Source of the DNA: Cherax quadricarinatus
Taxonomy: Eukaryota > Arthropoda > Malacostraca > Decapoda > Parastacidae
Reading direction: 5' to 3'
Length of the DNA: 64,000 nt
NCBI RefSeq assembly: GCF_038502225.1
Contig: NC_091374.1
Span: forward strand, 10,032,201-10,096,200
Below, piece by piece: positions 12,961 to 22,974 of this stretch (position 1 is its first letter; each line of letters begins with the position of its first letter). A program made the position numbers and the translations under genes. The notes beneath the pieces were generated by a model. That model searched no databases and had not been told where the DNA came from. It saw only the letters and a program-made list of their open reading frames with translations.

Positions 12961-12987
12961 TGTAACCACGGACGAGTGGTATTTAAT

Positions 12988-13179
12988 CAACACTGCGACT
13001 AGCCGAGGACTAACCCATGTCGTGTTGGCCCGCCTCATGGTGAGCGAAAATCACACAACGCTCTAACCCGCAGGACCACCAAATCCTGGTCCTGTGGGTT
13101 AGAGCGTAATGTGATTTTCGCTCACCATGAGGCGGGCCAAAACGACATGGGTTAGAGTCCTCGGCTAGTCGCAGTGTTG
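12988..13179. repeat. inverted repeat of a tRNA-derived SINE-like sequence
   Basis: Arms of about 90 bp (12988-13078 and 13090-13179) are near-perfect reverse complements with a loop of about 10 nt (around ACCAAATCC). One arm contains CATGGGTTAGAGTCCTCGGC, a B-box-like element, and GTGGGTTAGAGCG. The left flank ends at a TA tract and the right flank merges with a TATG/TGTG repeat. It is an inverted duplication, not a functional tRNA. Confidence 0.8.
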
Positions 13180-13211
13180 TTACTCATATGTATGTACGTA
13201 TGTATGTGTGT

Positions 13212-13840
13212 GTACTCACCTATTTGTGGTTGCAGGGGTCGATTCATAGTTCCCGGCCCCGCCTCTTCACAGGCCGCTACTGGATCACTCTTCCTGCTCC
13301 ATGAGCTTTATCATACCTCTTCTTAATGCTATGTATGGATCCTGCCTCCACTACATCGCTTCCCACACAATTAAACTTCCTGACAACTCTGTGACTGAAG
13401 AAATATTTCCTAACATCCCTGTGATTCATCTGAGTCTTCAACTTCCAACTGTGACGCCTTGTTGCTGTGTCCCATCTCTGGAACATTCTGTCTGTCCACC
13501 TTATCGATTCCTCTCGGTATTTTTTATGTCGTTATCGTGTCCTCCCTATGTCTCCTATCCTCCAGTGTCGTCAGGTCAATTTCCCTTAACCTCTCCTAGT
13601 AGGACATACCCCTTATCTCCGGGGCTAGTCTTGTTGCAAACCTTTGCACTTTCTCTAGCTTCCTTACATGCTTGGCTAGGTGTGGGTTCCAAACTGGTGC
13701 TACATACTCCAATATGGACCTAACGTACACAGTGTACAGGGTCCTGAACGATTCCTTATTAAGATGTCGGAATGCTGTTCTTAGGTTTGGTAGGCGCTCG
13801 TATGCTGCAGCAGTTATTTGGTTGATGTGCGTCTCAGGAG
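13212..13840 (-). mobile_element. CR1/Jockey-like LINE C-terminus (family A), best copy
   Basis: The minus strand encodes in order YTVYTVRSILEYVAPVWNPH, LAKHVRKLEKVQRFATRLAP, EIRGMSY, a degraded middle, FQRWDTATRRHSWKLKTQMN, HRDVRKYFFSHRVVRKFN and DVVEAGSIHSIKKRYDKAHG. The LEY...WNPH..K...KLEKVQRFATR motif is the hallmark of the segment after RT in CR1/Jockey-type LINEs. Several frameshifts are present. The 3' tail (CAACCACAAATAGGTGAGTA on the minus strand) ends in a TG/TATG microsatellite, as expected for these elements. Confidence 0.85.
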
Positions 13841-13981
<141 letters not shown>

Positions 13982-14011
13982 CCTGATTACCTGCCTGCCT
14001 GATTGCCTGCC

Positions 14012-14215
14012 TGCTCCAGCGACTCAGCGCCGCGGCTCAGATTACGGTATCGTCCTGCTGTATCCTGGGCACATGCCCCAGCTCTGAGGAGCTGGATGAG
14101 ATTTTCGCATTGTAATCTGTGATAAACATGCAGCAATATGTACCTGAAATGCATCCCTCAACCCTCATGTACTGTAGATGCCATCTCTATACCAGCAATG
14201 TATCTTAAGTTTTGT
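14012..14215 (+). mobile_element. 3' end of RLE-type LINE, third copy
   Basis: The plus strand reads CCCAGCTCTGAGGAGCTGGA followed by TGAGATTTTCGCATTGTAAT, coding the C-terminal SSEELDEIFAL stop that also ends the copies at 36104-36868 and 42186-42860. The 3' UTR (ATGTACCTGAAATGCAT, then AGCAATGTATCTTAAG) matches that after 42860. Upstream coding is truncated after about 60 bp. Confidence 0.78.
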
Positions 14216-14764
14216 GACAGAATAAACACATTCTTGGGAAGGCAGAATACCAGCGAGCAATACAAAGACGCGGGGCAACTCAGATTTATAAAAATGAGTG
14301 AAATTTTGTCTAACAAAAGCTTGGTATTTTTTGTTGTACTATCTATAAATACATTTAAAAGGCAAACTCATTTTATAAGTCGATGTTCCAGAAAATGAGG
14401 AGGGATAAGAGAGGAAAAGGAAAAATGGTAGTGGGAGGAAGGGGGAATTGGATGAACGCGTGAGACTAGAACAGATTGATGAGGGTACCATTAAGGTGAT
14501 AGAGACACGAGAGGGTGAAATGAATGGCTCTGTGTTACTGTGAGTCGATAAAGTTGATTAATGTACGTGTCAAACGTGGAGCTTGATGGTGAGTGGTGGT
14601 GGTTGTTTGCCTGGAGTAGATGTGATGGTGATTTAATGAGTATGGGGGATAGCTGATAGTGGGTTATGAGTGGTAGGTTGTGGGGTAGATGTATTATTGT
14701 TGATATGTGTAGGGATGGCTATGAATTAAGGTAGATGTGCTAGTGGGTGGTGAGTCGGGTAATG
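14216..14764. other. no gene recognised
   Basis: G-rich and T-rich sequence with loose GTGG repeats that leads into the minisatellite. Confidence 0.5.
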
Positions 14765-14930
14765 TCAGTGGTGGTGATTTCTTGTGGGTGGGGTTGTGTT
14801 GGTGGTGATTTCTTGTGGGTGGGGTTGTGTTGGTGGTGATTTCTTGTGGGTGGGGTTGTGTTGGTGGTGATTTCTTGTGGGTGGGGTTGTGTTGGTGGTG
14901 ATTTCTTGTGGGTGGGGTAGATGTGTTGGT
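14765..14930. repeat. 31-bp minisatellite
   Basis: About five tandem copies of GGTGGTGATTTCTTGTGGGT followed by GGGGTTGTGTT. The last copies are degenerate (GTAGATGTG). Confidence 0.93.
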
Positions 14931-15039
14931 GGTGATTGCTTGTGGGTGAGGTAGATGTGTTGGTGATGGTGATTTATTGTGCGGGGGATGACTTCGGTGG
15001 GTGTTCCTAAGTGGTATTCAACTATTAGTACCGCCCTAA

Positions 15040-15165
15040 TAGTAGTTGCAGGGGTCGAGTCTGCTACTGGTCCTGCCTCTTAAACTGACCGCTAATAGGC
15101 TTACCGTAGCCAGGCTTCTTGAGCCTTGACATACCTATTCTTAACTAAAGGCTTATGTTATTCTA
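15040..15165 (-). mobile_element. LINE family A 3' end, degenerate
   Basis: The plus strand reads TAGTTGCAGGGGTCGAGTC, then TGCCTCTTAAACTGACCGC, then TTGACATACCTATTCTTAAC. These align block by block with the start of the 13212 copy (GTTGCAGGGGTCGATTC, CCGCCTCTTCACAGGCCGC, TATCATACCTCTTCTTAAT). Confidence 0.65.
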
Positions 15166-15479
15166 CCTCTTGGAAACACTGTCGGCCTAAAATCTGTAAT
15201 ACATGGATAAACAAACAGTATGGCATTCAATAACACTTGAAAGGAACCAGGAGGTAAAGTCAGGCAAGCATCAAACCACGATACTTGCTACCAGACTCCA
15301 GAGTTGAACTGGAAACAACCAATGACTGCCTTATCAGACACACACATGTTACCTCAACACAATCCCAACAAATAATATTACATTTTTGCAAATACAAAAG
15401 GCCTTAAACCAAGCAACAATAAAATATCATTTATTAATGGACTCCTCGTCAAATACGTTTGCAGTGTCCACAGACTCAT

Positions 15480-15575
15480 AAAAGACTGCTTCGATAACAG
15501 TCTGACTGATGAGGACATCAACCAGATGGCCTGGTCAGGGACCTAGCCGCGGGGACGATGACCCCCTGGAATATA
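15480..15575 (+). mobile_element. LINE family C 3' end fragment
   Basis: The plus strand gives LTDEDINQMAWSGT followed by GCCGCGGGGACGATGACCCC. It corresponds to the LVDQALIHQEAW-type C-terminus plus the GGGGCGTTGACCCCC 3' UTR of family C. Confidence 0.55.
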
Positions 15576-15579
15576 TTTA

Positions 15580-17635
15580 AGTAATTATCGAGTGGTTCTA
15601 CCACTTCCTGACCACTTTGAAGCAATAGAAATATTTCCTAACATCCTGTACCTTCATGCTGCACTGTGTAAATTAACCATATAAATAAATTGTACTATAT
15701 GAAATAACAAATATCTTAAAAGAAAAGTCCTGACAAAGACTCACTGTGACAACTTGTAATTTTGTTCTTTTGCATTACTACTCACATTGAGTGTACAATT
15801 AACTAGCCGCTCAGGTGACAGTAAATATGCATCACTGTTCTCATGTATGAAATTAACCAAAGTGGAAAAGGAAAAGCTACAACAGATCTTAGTCGAACTG
15901 TAAGAGTGGTCAGACAAGTGGCTACTGCAAGGACTTGATAGTTAACATGAACACACTGGTGGAAATTCGGGGAAACTGATAAACTAGTGCAGAGATGAAA
16001 GCTGAAAAGCAACGCTGATTCAGAGTTCCCAGAAGTATTTCAGTCTCTAGGTGGTCAAGAAGTGTAAAGACCTGGATGTATAAATGCTGACAGAAGCTCC
16101 ACATACAACGTTAAGATTATATATGGCTAGCAATGCAAGGGAAGTGGCCAAATAACGGTTACTTGCAAGACAGGTTCAGAAGCTGAGACTTAACCTCCTC
16201 TGTAAGCACAAACAGGAGACTACACGCCAGTGCTGTTATTTGGCGTTGCTAATATTTAAGAACAAATTTAAACAGAAAACTGACAAACTGAGACAACAGG
16301 AAGGTAAAAAAGAAAAAAGTGTACATATAACGAAAAATAAAAGTCACGGAATGCAGAGGGGATAAACGAGGATGAACATGGAGTTTCAATAAGAAAGTTG
16401 CGAGGAGAAAACGAGAAGCAGTGTTTAAGGAATGTTTATGAGTTCTCCGGCTAAAATAACTTCAATGGTTTGAGAATTTTGTATATTACGGCCTGGGGTT
16501 GGTTAGCTGGGAGTATGTGGTGGGAGGAGCCTAAGTGGAGGGGATGTAGGGGTAAGGTATGCGTTGTACCTTGGTGCCGACGTTGTGGACATAGCGCTGA
16601 GCGATGTAGTCAGTGTGGTAGGAGAGAACTGAGGAGTGCTGGTTCCTCCTGCGAGGAGCCATCACGGACAGCCAAGGCTAGAGAAGCTACTGTGCCAGGC
16701 AGGAGGTGGCTAGATATCCTCAGTATACCCACCAGATTCTGACTACACCTCTACATGATTTAAATTTAGCCCTGTGCCTGCCGCCATGACTAAGGCAGCT
16801 ACTCAACTCTCATCTGATCTAACAAATGTTGCTAGTGTCAACTCACCGTCGCCTCTCCACCACACCCACTTCAACACTGCACAAACCACTCGCTCACCAA
16901 GCAACGGTTCAAAGAGAAAAACAATAGTAAAATACCAGCGCTGGTCACTACCAGCAGCTCTAGTACCCTCGTCACCCCGCCCATTTTATCCACCTTCACC
17001 ACCTCGAAACATCCTCGGATATACTTATCTTTTCAGCATTACTGGTGTTTAAGCTAAAATTAACTCTGTATCAAGAGTAAAGGTAATCAAGTAACAAATA
17101 AATATTTAGCGGCAGCGATTATGAAGAAGCAGATGAGTGAGCCAGCCAGCAAGATCCAGACACTCAACCATCGTTTTCTCTGACACTACGTTTTCCCTCT
17201 CCCTCCATAAACAACTGAGTGGTGGTGTACGTCTCAATGTACTTTATTATCGTGACATAACATACTGTAAGTTTATTAATTATACAGGAGTCAGAGTAAA
17301 ATGAGGTGACCGAAGGTTAGACAATAACATCAAAGTAAACAAAGTTGACCCCTAAGAGTTTCCCCTCCCTCGGAGGAATGCTGGTGTAATGTGGTCGTCT
17401 CTGTATTGGCACAGAGCAGCTCGACCTGCCACACTTAACACTTAACCACGCAAATTCCTCGTGCTGCTCACGTCTGTCAACCATTTCATTGCAATTATAT
17501 CCTATATGATCAGCCCAAAGGCATGGTAACATCTGCATATTATGATCACACCCGACAGTCTCTAGCCTCTCATGACCAAACAACCAGCCCACTCTCCCTA
17601 TTTTATCTTCCATAATTTTTAACTGCCTTAAAAGT
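15580..17635. other. no gene; possible zinc-knuckle scrap
   Basis: Mostly unremarkable. At about 16550-16640 the plus strand encodes VVPWCRRCGHSAERCSQC, a C..CGH....C pattern loosely like a retroelement zinc knuckle but with abnormal spacing. I do not call it a gene. No splice-flanked exon was found. Confidence 0.4.
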
Positions 17636-17639
17636 CTGT

Positions 17640-18080
17640 TCCAGCGGAGATACAGGGAACACTGCCCACAACAGTGGTCCAAGACTCTTGAACATGCTGC
17701 AAGCAGATACAAATTTCTCTGGAATAAAGGTAGAACTTTGAAAAGAGGAAACCAGACAACCCAGGAGGGCAGTGGGCACAATAAGAGGATTCTATCAACG
17801 TCCGTGGCTACAGACTATTCAACATCTTACCAGAACATATCAGAAACACTTCTAAGACGTGTGCATCAGTCTTCAAGAGAAAAACTAGGCAAATATCTGT
17901 TCAAAATGTCTGGTCAAGCAGGTTGTGATGTTTATGTAGGCCGCAAGCTGTAACAGTGATTGATCAAGCCAGCAACAAGGAAGTCTACCCTCAGCCAGGC
18001 TCAGAAACCCGCCCTCGTAACTGGTGAAAGTAATAAAGTGAAAGGTCAAGTGGAAACAAAAGTTAGTGTAAGAGAAAGGA
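17640..18080 (+). mobile_element. LINE family B C-terminus, possibly two joined copies
   Basis: The plus strand first gives HNSGPRLLNMLQADTNFSGI (about 17670-17730). After a frameshift it gives LFNILPEHIRNTSKTCASVF, KRKLGKYLFK, and GQAGCDVYVGRKL with VIDQASNKEVYPQPGSETRP. The pattern 'GpRLfNmLp...iR......FKrkLd.yL......GCd.YVG' is the common C-terminal domain of CR1-like LINEs. Two GpRLfN-type motifs in succession suggest a duplication or nested copies. Confidence 0.72.
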
Positions 18081-18711
18081 ACAATGCCAAGGTCGAGGTG
18101 TATTATTCAAGTTTAGAATGCATTTTCGTGGGCATCCTCGTACACTGTAACCCAGTTTAGAGGCGGAGTGACCTTTAAGCCAGGCTAAATATAATCGCCC
18201 TCTCCCTGTCATCCTCCATCAATCTCGACTATTGTAAATCTTTGTATTGATTCTTTGGGGAAGAGACCTGGAGAGGATGCCTGCAGGGACAATAGCAAGG
18301 GCTCTACAGCTTCAAAATCCTTTTATCAGAATAGCAGTCCCACGGCACATGGAACTGGTTTAAGTCTCACCTCTTGAAAGACACTTCAATCATTTTACCA
18401 GAACATGCCGGCGTCCTGACAAAAATGACAATACTATTAGCACAATGACAAAAATGTTATCAAAATACTAGTCTGGTAGGAGTGAGCGTGTACTACCTGG
18501 AGGTGGGACAACTCAACCCACCATTATAGTTACTAAAACATTCACCAAACTCACAACCCAGCGTTCTTATCCTTGAGATAATCACACAACTCAAAATGAA
18601 TTGTCATAAGCTATGGAGACAACATAAGTACAGCCCTAAGCACTTTTAAATGGAATGCTTTCCACAAATATGGGCTTTTTCCTAAAACAAACCTTATCTA
18701 CCTCGATAAAA

Positions 18712-18713
<2 letters not shown>
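18081..18713. other. no gene recognised
   Basis: No motif-bearing frame and no known repeat. Confidence 0.4.

Positions 18714-18751
<38 letters not shown>
18714..18751. repeat. (ATT)n microsatellite
   Basis: Twelve or so ATT units. Confidence 0.95.
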
Positions 18752-18754
<3 letters not shown>

Positions 18755-19262
18755 TTAAGAAACTAGCATGTCAACTGTATATGAAAATTCACAATACTAG
18801 TCACGTTCAAGTGACATCCATCAGTGATAATTAAAGATGGTGTATCAGTTAGTTACAAAGTGCAGTAGCTTGCGCCTGAGAACTGGGAGGGACGAGACCA
18901 TCAATGTTTACCAAGTGATGTTTGGTGTGATAGCAGAATATACCACTTTAGACGAGAATAATGAATTAATGTATACAGAGTGTGCGCGCAATGGGAACAC
19001 TACAATCGTGCATGAGAAGAGACATAGACATAAGGAACATTTTTAACTAGAGCAGAACATTGTACTGTAGCTCCTACTGCTTACAGGATTACTAAAACTA
19101 CTTACTCCTACCTACAACCTACATTACTGAAAATACAAGAAATAAGAGGAATATTAATTAAGAGCCTTTTTAGTATGGATAGAGAGACCCTTGTCAACAC
19201 AAGGGGTTCACCATTCATGTTAAAGATGGAATTAGTCAAGTTCCTGGAGGAGACTTCTGAAC
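18752..19262. other. no gene recognised
   Basis: A 69-codon plus-strand frame starting at 18837 has no recognisable motif and no splice-site support. Confidence 0.4.
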
Positions 19263-19264
19263 CT

Positions 19265-19510
19265 AGAAATCCGGAACCCTGACTTGAGCCAGGCTCATCT
19301 GGTGCTCGCCTCGTCAACCAGGCTGTTACTGCTAGCGGCCCGCTAGCTCTCATATCCACCACAGCCTGGTTGATCTGGCACTCTGGAGAGATACTTGTCC
19401 AGTTTTCTATTGAAGACGTCCACACTTTCCCTCCAATATGTCTGATATCTTCCGGTAAGATGTTGGATAGCCATAATAGCCATAACTTGGAGAACGTAAG
19501 TAACAATAGC
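19265..19510 (-). mobile_element. LINE family B C-terminus and 3' end
   Basis: The minus strand reads YQTYWRESVDVFNRKLDKYL followed by SRVPDQPGCGGYES, then in a shifted frame GPLAVTAWLTRRAPDEPGSS. FNRKLDKYL..VPDQPG is the diagnostic C-terminal motif. Frameshifted and 5'-truncated. Confidence 0.75.
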
Positions 19511-19514
19511 CCGA

Positions 19515-20627
19515 CTGATCAGGGAATCCTGGCCGCGGCCGGGGAAGAGGGGAAAAATCAGAGCGAAAAAGAAAGTAAAGAAGCTGGTCACAAGTACGGA
19601 ACAGGAATGGTCTTCCTATTGTGATTCGTACATCGATCAAGTTCGAGAGAGATGAGATGAGTTTGCCCCATTGTCTGAAGAGCTGCCCTTGGCCACTAAC
19701 AAATAATATCGGAAGACGCTGGAGTGGGCTCTCGGTCTCTCTCGCCTAGTGGCTCACCAGACTGATAATGGAAAGACTGGCATGAGAAAACACTATGTAG
19801 CAGGAAGGACACAGCTGTAGGACACGGAATCACGGCAAGGTAAATACTCCACGTAAATGGCAGAGAGAGATCAAGGATAAACGTCACTGTGGGTGGTTGT
19901 CCGAGGACAAAGGGACCCTGAAACATTCTTAATACTCCGAGTAACGGACAGGTTACACAAGGATGATCACTTTACCAGGCATGTAACAAGAACAAGAGGG
20001 CTGGGTGGGAATTACACACCCAAAAGAACCTGAAGAGTATCAGAAAACTCATTTTACAACAATTAAAACAAAGTGGAACGAACTGAACAATGGTCAAAGT
20101 GAAAGAGAGCGCAGTGGTTCAAAAACTGATGAGAGTCTACGAACTAGAGCTAACCTGCTTTACTCTGAAAACAGTTAATTACCAGCCCATCTTAAGTAGC
20201 TTTATTATGCACAAATACACAACGAAGTAATTCGAGTCCTAACAACTATAATGTTGGTTACAGTAGGATAATTTGGTTTGTCAAGTGAAACTTGTAAAAA
20301 GGCAAAAATGCGAGCCTTAGCGAGGGCAATGCGACACATTATACCCGTGAGCGCTAATGCCAGCCACGATGCACTAATTCCAGCAGGTTGTTTCAGGGAC
20401 GCAGGTAAACACGTGGTTAAAGGCGGCTCTTTGGCAGGTAATCAGAGCAGCATTACACCAGAGCCCCTCGATTTAGCACTCTTCAGGGAGGAGGGAAAGG
20501 TCTTGCGAAAGAACAAGGAGTGAGGGATGATCAGACACTCAGGGTACAATGAGGACAAAAAGTCCTCCTGGGAATATAAATCAATACTCGGATGTCACCC
20601 AGTGTGTGGGCAGGACTTTAATCTGGA
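19515..20627. other. no gene recognised
   Basis: An 81-codon plus-strand frame (20278-20523) has no ATG at its start and no family motif. No repeat identified. Confidence 0.4.
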
Positions 20628-20765
20628 AAATTATCATTATTATTATTGCTAAATGGTGAACCCATAAGTGTCATTCAGCACAAGGAGTGATGGAGGCTCG
20701 ATCCTCTGGTAACTAATCGCCTGACAGACATGCGACCTATGAAAAGAAGAGCAAGCCAGAACTAA
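20628..20765. mobile_element. short SINE-like repeat (family D)
   Basis: ATTATTATT is followed by GCTAAATGGTGAACCCATAAG, TCATTCAGCACAAGG, GGAGGCTCGATCCTC and CGCCTGACAGACATGCG. The same ordered blocks (GCGCTAAATCC, TCATTCAGCGC, GGAGGCTTGATCCTC, GCGCCAGACAGACGCGC) occur in the TSD-flanked insertion at 35654-35759. Confidence 0.6.
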
Positions 20766-21149
20766 CACAATCCAGCCAGGTCTCACACTGCTGCCCTCTA
20801 CTGCAGTCTCCCTAAAGATCCAGGTCTACACAACTGCTCTTCTCCACAAGGCGAAGAATATTCACATCATCCTCTCCACATACGAGTCACTTTACTATAC
20901 ACAAAATACAACCAAGTATTTCTCACACAAGAGCAAAAATATACAGCATAGTCCCTTTAGCAAGGAAGATCAAGCTGGCAGAGGTTATTTCCCAGCGGTC
21001 AGTCAGTGAACTTCCTGTTTGCCTGCCGCGACGGACCTGACCGACCATTCACAGGAGTCCTGGATACCCCACATCCCCTGGCACCAGCACCTAAAAACGC
21101 ACACTACAACACCTTATCTTTCATATACCTTTGATGGATTTTGAAAGTT

Positions 21150-21400
21150 TTCTTGCTCTCGAAACCCTGCCCTGGGCCAAGCTCGTCTGGTTCCTGCCTC
21201 GTCAACCAGGACGTTACTGCTGGCGGCCCGTTGCCCCCATATATCCGTCATAGCCTGGCTGATCCGGCAATTGGTAGAGGAAATTGTCTCGTTTCCTCTT
21301 AAAAAACGTCTGTACTAGTTTTAACAGTGTTCCTGATAACTTCTAGCAAGATGTTAAAAAATCTTGGACCGCGCATATTGATACAATTTTCTCTATATTG
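21150..21400 (-). mobile_element. LINE family B 3' end
   Basis: The plus strand carries CGTCAACCAGGACGTTACTG, CCATATATCCGTCATAGCCT and TTAAAAAATCTTGGACCGCG. These are reverse complements of the 'GPRFFN.L', FKR and DQPG tail. Many frameshifts. Confidence 0.65.
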
Positions 21401-21683
21401 TACCTACACAGGGAGGTACTACCATGTGAAATAAGTGCGAAATGGAAACGTGCTATATTTTTTATCATAAACGTGCAAGATGACAGGTAAATGGTAGAAA
21501 CTACTACTAATATTCATTACACACATACCTTTACTTTCGTATGTGCTTCTTAACAGTTCCTGATCTCGTAATATTTCCTTTCCGAGTAAGAAACCTAGTC
21601 CGAGACAGTGGGGCAAGATCCTCCTCACAACCACTAAGAGACAAGACAATCAAATGGACACATAACACAAATAACCCGCACAT

Positions 21684-21773
21684 AGAAGCTTACGACGACG
21701 TTTCGGTCCAATAAATTGTTAATGTGACTTTGTAAATGGTCCAAGTCTGACTGAAACGTCGTCGTAAGCTTCT
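21684..21773. repeat. inverted repeat with GAAACGTC (hammerhead-like) ends
   Basis: The left arm (21684-21709) has AGAAGCTTACGACGACGTTT then CGGTCC. The right arm (21751-21773) has CTGAAACGTCGTCGTAAGCT then TCT. The loop holds AATGGTCCAAGTCTGA. The half unit GGTCC-AAGTC-GGACC-GAAACGTC recurs at 59070-59100. It resembles stem II plus the GAAAC/GUC part of a hammerhead ribozyme, but the CUGAUGA box is not evident here. Confidence 0.65.
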
Positions 21774-21861
21774 CTCTCTTTCTCTCTCTCCCCTATGTGA
21801 TGGTTACCCGCGTTTTATTCCACTCACGGTATTGTCTCTTTTTTGTTCATCAAAGGTACAC

Positions 21862-22283
21862 CTCGTGCAACATATGGGAATCTTTATTCAGGAAACGTTT
21901 CGCCACACAGTGGCTTCATGAGTCCAATACAAAGCAGATGTGAGAGGAGTATGAGGTAATCAGTCCCTCAGCCTGGAGTTGATGTGTTCAGTCCATCAAT
22001 CTTGTAGAATGTACAGCATAGGGCCGTAGACGTGGCTTATATATTGTCGTCAGGTGAGGCGAAGCAGGATGAGGCGGGGTCATAGTGGTACCATCCACTA
22101 GTCGAAGTAGGTCTTCGTCCAAAGGTTGGACAAGTGTTGAAGAATACTTTGTAATAAGATCCCATGATGCTGCAGTGTCTGACAGTTGTGATGAATGGTT
22201 TGGAAAACCGACAAGTTGAAGATTGAGACACTTATGCAACATATGGGAATCTTTATTCAGGAAACGTTTCGCCACACAGTGGC
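21862..22283 (-). mobile_element. hammerhead-bearing repeat unit of about 370 bp (retrozyme or Penelope-LTR-like)
   Basis: The sequence from GCAACATATGGGAATCTTTA to CGCCACACAGTGG is present twice in the same orientation, at 21867-21913 and 22237-22283, about 370 bp apart. That bounds one complete unit with terminal direct repeats. On the minus strand the repeat carries a hammerhead-like core (separate entry). Between the repeats, on the minus strand, lies a TATATAAG box near 22037-22044, which could be a promoter. A 78-codon open stretch (NHSSQLSDTAASWDLI...) crosses the unit but has no known motif. Tandem units of 200-400 nt ending in hammerheads are the published layout of animal retrozymes and of Penelope-like element LTRs. 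Assignment here is inference from that layout. Confidence 0.6.
21891..21925 (-). ncRNA. hammerhead-ribozyme-like motif
   Basis: On the minus strand the order is GGA (stem I), CTCATGA (the expected core is CTGATGA, one change), A, GCCAC-TGT-GTGGC (a perfect 5-bp stem II with a 3-nt loop), GAAACGTT (GAAA plus a 2-bp palindromic stem III and the NUH site), and TCC (stem I partner of GGA). Very short stem III in small hammerheads is known from Penelope-like elements and retrozymes, which work as dimers. The single core change probably impairs this copy. No other ribozyme element is evident. Confidence 0.55.
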
Positions 22284-22363
22284 GTTTCCTGAATAAAGAT
22301 TCCCATATGTTGCATAAGTGTCTCAATCTTCAACTTGTCGGTTTTCCAAACCATTCATCACAA
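22186..22363. repeat. near-perfect palindrome, 81-bp arms
   Basis: Arms 22186-22266 and 22283-22363 are reverse complements, with a 16-nt centre TTTCGCCACACAGTGG. The centre is the stem II hairpin of the hammerhead-like motif, so the palindrome joins two copies of the repeat tail exactly at that hairpin. Confidence 0.9.
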
Positions 22364-22369
22364 AGGTAC

Positions 22370-22970
22370 TCCTCGCCAGATGGAAGGTATCACCAGCGAC
22401 ATCCACACTTTTTCTTTTCGCTTATTTCGCACAAAGAGTTTTGAAGGAGCAAACACGGGAGGTGCCCTGGGACAACTTGAGAACTGTGTATATAAAACAA
22501 CTGTTAATATTCTATCTGATCCTTTTTTTTCTTCTCTCTCTTACTGTGTTTTCTGCACAAACAAAGCTAATGACCCACACATTGTGAAGCTTCCCCAGAA
22601 CATATAAGGTTGATAATGTCCGAGAAGGATGATTATAGAAGAAGAGGATGATGGATGAAAACAAATGTTCATGGATTAAAAGATTGTTGATGAATGATAA
22701 GAATGATAGACGAGTAGAATGATAGATGAACAGGATGATGATGACCTAGAAGGAAGGCAGTTTGGAGGAAGGATGAACATCAAAATGGAGGAAGGATGGT
22801 GGAACTGGGCAGCAGGAGTGGTGGTGGTGGTGGTGCTGAGTAGCAAGAGGGGAGAGTGAATACAATTTTTTTAATATTAACCAATATTGGATACATCAGC
22901 ATCGTGCTGCTACCTATTCTATATGCAAGTTAAACAGGGGTAACAAAAGCTACGTGTTTCCAAGAGTCTG
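22370..22970. other. no gene recognised
   Basis: Loose GATGATGA-like repetition at 22620-22840. No recognisable coding region. Confidence 0.45.
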
Positions 22971-22974
22971 ACCT

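Noticed and set aside
16470..16742. Zinc-knuckle protein
   Set aside because: C..CGH....C has abnormal spacing and no neighbouring gag-like or LINE ORF1 sequence.
20278..20523. 81-codon frame
   Set aside because: Non-ATG start, no motif, no splice-site pair.
22223..22607. Frames of 73-90 codons after the palindrome
   Set aside because: They read through the inverted arm and are mirrored by the minus-strand frame of the same repeat. No independent coding evidence.
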